From the NCBI GenBank assembly GCA_015058215.1, contig SVCU01000003.1, forward strand, positions 105,896 through 169,895: 64,000 nucleotides of DNA, given 5' to 3'. This DNA is from Clostridiales bacterium (GTDB lineage Bacteria; Bacillota; Clostridia; Peptostreptococcales; Anaerovoracaceae). Position numbers and translations under genes: made by a program. Every line of letters starts with the position of its first letter. The first letter of the stretch is position 1. Under the pieces are notes generated by a model. The model was not told where the DNA came from. It worked only from the letters and a program-made list of their open reading frames with translations, and searched no databases. Of the stretch, positions 62,149 through 64,000 are shown piece by piece.

Positions 62149-63462
62149 ATGTCTCTCCGCAGACAGTTTTTTAAATTTACCATACCATCCATCGTTTCCA
62201 TGTGGATCTACTCCCTCTACACCATCGTGGACGGCATCTTCGTTTCCAACGGGGTGGGCGAAGATGCCCTGGCCGCCGTCAATCTGGTGCAGCCCTATGT
62301 GAACGTGATGTTTGCCATCGGCATCTTCTTCGCCACGGGAACCTCCACGGTGATTTCCCTGGAGCTGGGGAAAGGCGACCGAAACCGGGCCTGCCGCTTC
62401 TTCAACCAGAATCTGGTGGTAGTGGCCGTTTTCTGCCTTACGTTTTCGGCCCTGACCCTACTGTTCACCGATCCCCTGGCTCGTTTTCTGGGCGGCAGCG
62501 AAGCCACCCTGGATTACGTGAAGCAATACATCACCGCCATCGCTCCCTTCGCCGTTTTCTTTGCTATCTCCTACAATCTGGAGATCCAGGTGAAGGCGGA
62601 CGGTTCCCCCCAAGTGAGTACCATCGGCGTTCTGAGCTGCGGCCTTGCCAACGTGATCCTGGACTATCTGTTCGTCATTGTTTTGGAATGGGGCGTATGG
62701 GGTGCAGCCCTTGCCACCGGCCTGGCCCAGAGCACCAGCACCGTGGTCTTCACCTGCTACTTCTTCTTCCGCAAAAAGCGGCTGCAGTTCGGCCGCTTCG
62801 GCCGGGAGCTCTCCGTTTATAAGCGGATCATCCCCCTGGGCCTTTCCGAAGGGCTCAGCGAATTCTTCAACGGTCTGGTCATTCTGGCCTTCAACCTGGC
62901 CATCATCCGGGTTCTGGGGGCCGATAAAGTAGCCAGCTACACCATCGTGGGCTACGTACATATGATGGTGCTCATGACCATGAGCGGAGCTTCCCAGGGC
63001 ATGCAGCCCCTGGTGAGCTACAATCTGGGAGCCGGAGACCGAAAGACCTGCCACAAGCTGCTGCGCTACGGGCTCGCCCTCTGCGGCGGCGCTTCCCTGG
63101 TTCTCTTCGCGGTTGCGGAGCTGTTTGCCCCTGCCATCGTTTCCTGGTTCCTGGAGGAAAGCTCCGACCTCTACGGTTACACCATTTATGCCCTGCGGCT
63201 CTTCGCCCCCGCCTTCCTGATCGCCGGCATCAACGTGGTCATGGCCGCCTTCTTCACCGCCGTGGAAAAGCCCCGCTACGCCTTCCCCATCGCCGTGGGA
63301 CGCGGCTGCGTGCTCATGTTCCTATCTCTAGGCATCACCGCCTTTGTGCTTGGCGGAGACGCCATCTGGCTGACTGCAGCCCTGTCCGAAGTTCTGTGTC
63401 TGGTGCTGACCGCCGTGTTCTCGGTGAAATACTTCAAAGCCTTGAAAAAGAAGGCATTGTAG
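62149..63462 (+). CDS. MATE-family efflux transporter (second copy, MepA-like)
   Basis: The 437-residue protein has about twelve membrane segments and MATE motifs (IPSIVSMWIYSLYTIVDGIF in the first helix; GASQGMQPLVSYNLGAGD in the C-lobe). It is not closely similar in sequence to the MATE protein at 25.7 kb. AGGAGG lies 8 nt before the ATG. Exported substrate unknown. Confidence 0.92.
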   Translation: MSLRRQFFKFTIPSIVSMWIYSLYTIVDGIFVSNGVGEDALAAVNLVQPYVNVMFAIGIFFATGTSTVISLELGKGDRNRACRFFNQNLVVVAVFCLTFSALTLLFTDPLARFLGGSEATLDYVKQYITAIAPFAVFFAISYNLEIQVKADGSPQVSTIGVLSCGLANVILDYLFVIVLEWGVWGAALATGLAQSTSTVVFTCYFFFRKKRLQFGRFGRELSVYKRIIPLGLSEGLSEFFNGLVILAFNLAIIRVLGADKVASYTIVGYVHMMVLMTMSGASQGMQPLVSYNLGAGDRKTCHKLLRYGLALCGGASLVLFAVAELFAPAIVSWFLEESSDLYGYTIYALRLFAPAFLIAGINVVMAAFFTAVEKPRYAFPIAVGRGCVLMFLSLGITAFVLGGDAIWLTAALSEVLCLVLTAVFSVKYFKALKKKAL

Positions 63463-63474
63463 CAGTGACGCAAA

Positions 63475-63503
63475 ACAGCCCAGACCTCGATGGTCTGGGC
63501 TGT
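63475..63503 (-). terminator. Terminator of the SLH gene
   Basis: ACAGCCCAGACC/GGTCTGGGCTGT (63475-63486, 63492-63503), loop TCGAT; TTTT follows on the minus strand. It faces the convergent MATE gene as well. Confidence 0.7.
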
Positions 63504-63517
63504 AGTTGCCTCGCAGA

Positions 63518-63569
63518 GCGCACATACGGGGTTCACCCCGTATAGAAGTGCGCCATTAGTTCCTAATGG
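63518..63569 (-). repeat. Two further hairpins in the SLH 3' region
   Basis: GCGCAC/GTGCGC and ATACGGGG/CCCCGTAT nest in one stem (63518-63553), then CCATTAG/CTAATGG (63553-63559, 63563-63569). With the terminator at 63475-63503 this makes three consecutive hairpins between the SLH stop and the MATE gene. Confidence 0.75.
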
Positions 63570-63572
63570 TAT

Positions 63573-64000
63573 TTAGTCGCCTTTCGCCACGTTCTCAACA
63601 TACCGCTGCAGGATAGCCGCAGCCTGTGCGCGAGTAGCGTTGCCCTGCGGTACGAGGTTCATGGTGCTGCCGTCTGCAATACCTTGAATCATGCCGGAAC
63701 CGCAGGCCAACTGCATAGCGGGGATTGCCCACTCAGCAACATCAAAAACGTCACCGTAAGAGAAGATGTTAGTGTTCTCACCAACGGAAACATCATAACC
63801 TTTGTACTGTGCATAGCGGTACATGATGGTCACCATCTGCTCACGGGTAATGGCATCGTTTGTGCCGAACTTGCCGTTGCCGTAGCCTTCCACGATCTTT
63901 TCACTGGCTGCCCAACGTACGGCTTCGGTGTACCACTGTTCTGCATCAACATCCTCGAAATCCATCGCGTAGTTCACGATGGGACTACCTTCCAGACGCC
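63573..64000 (-). CDS. S-layer homology domain protein, C-terminal part (cut by window edge)
   Basis: The open frame continues off the window; at least 141 residues are visible. They form two SLH modules (FEDVDAEQWYTEAVRWAASE, then IVEGYGNGKFGTNDAITREQ, and a second unit DVAEWAIPAMQLACGSGMIQG with ATRAQAAAILQRY). SLH modules anchor surface proteins to secondary wall polymer. The N-terminal part, and hence the function of the whole protein, is out of view. Confidence 0.88.
   Translation of the reverse strand, partial: RLEGSPIVNYAMDFEDVDAEQWYTEAVRWAASEKIVEGYGNGKFGTNDAITREQMVTIMYRYAQYKGYDVSVGENTNIFSYGDVFDVAEWAIPAMQLACGSGMIQGIADGSTMNLVPQGNATRAQAAAILQRYVENVAKGD

Overview
The window reads as a chromosomal segment of an anaerobic, spore-forming, GC-rich (by eye in the mid-50s percent) Clostridia bacterium, probably a gut Oscillospiraceae/Ruminococcaceae-type organism. 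The evidence is cotJABC and spoIIID (endospore formation), a single-chain pyruvate:ferredoxin oxidoreductase, a TM1266-type iron-hydrogenase regulator with a HydE-like radical SAM protein, a FabK-type FAS II operon, strong AGGAGG ribosome-binding sites and an S-layer-homology protein. No rRNA, tRNA, CRISPR array, transposase or prophage was seen. Species cannot be named from this sequence alone.

Layout. 1-3.9 kb: housekeeping genes (hom with a SEC-C protein; trmL, MaoC hotdog, nth, ridA). 4-7.5 kb: an acyl-CoA ligase divergent from a GntR/FCD regulator that has palindromic GTATAC operators, then a LUD protein. 7.6-11.6 kb: a five-gene operon (TM1266 regulator, NMT1/SsuABC-like ABC transporter, HydE-like radical SAM) behind a structured leader with an intrinsic attenuator; this is the best candidate for an undescribed system. 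11.7-18.5 kb: an AEC transporter, a BlaI/M56 sensor operon with TACA-NN-TGTA operators, a barnase/barstar pair, and a Cthe_2159-like surface lipoprotein. 18.6-21.7 kb: an HD hydrolase, a 33-codon membrane peptide, an AT-richer orphan gene between two near-identical terminators, and gdhA. 21.9-30.2 kb: PFOR, a MATE pump, a YdbC-like protein, pgeF and citrate synthase. 30.3-35 kb: a cell-surface glycan cluster. 35-40 kb: yicC, rqcH, an alkaline-phosphatase-superfamily protein and a degenerate Fic protein. 40-46.6 kb: the FAS II operon acpP-fabK-fabD-fabG-fabF-fabZ-acyl-CoA synthetase-tetR, with a perfect promoter and a 23-bp palindrome at its start. 46.9-53.9 kb: an OadA/PycB carboxyltransferase, an OB-fold-like lipoprotein and a CUT1 sugar ABC operon. 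54-59.1 kb: csoR-copA(Z) copper efflux flanked by two orphan genes. 59.1-64 kb: a GH3 lipoprotein, the cotJ operon, spoIIID, a second MATE pump and the 3' end of an SLH gene.

How the genes fit together. PFOR, citrate synthase, the carboxyltransferase and glutamate dehydrogenase are consistent with fermentation of pyruvate and amino acids plus an oxaloacetate-citrate-glutamate route. The fab operon carries its own acyl-CoA synthetase and a terminal TetR gene, suggesting a feedback loop on lipid synthesis. Many promoters follow the TTGACA-N17-TATAAT pattern closely, so transcription units can be delimited well. Start codons were set from Shine-Dalgarno spacing; several differ from the longest open frame. 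Long open frames antisense to nifJ, gltA and other genes are composition artefacts and are omitted.
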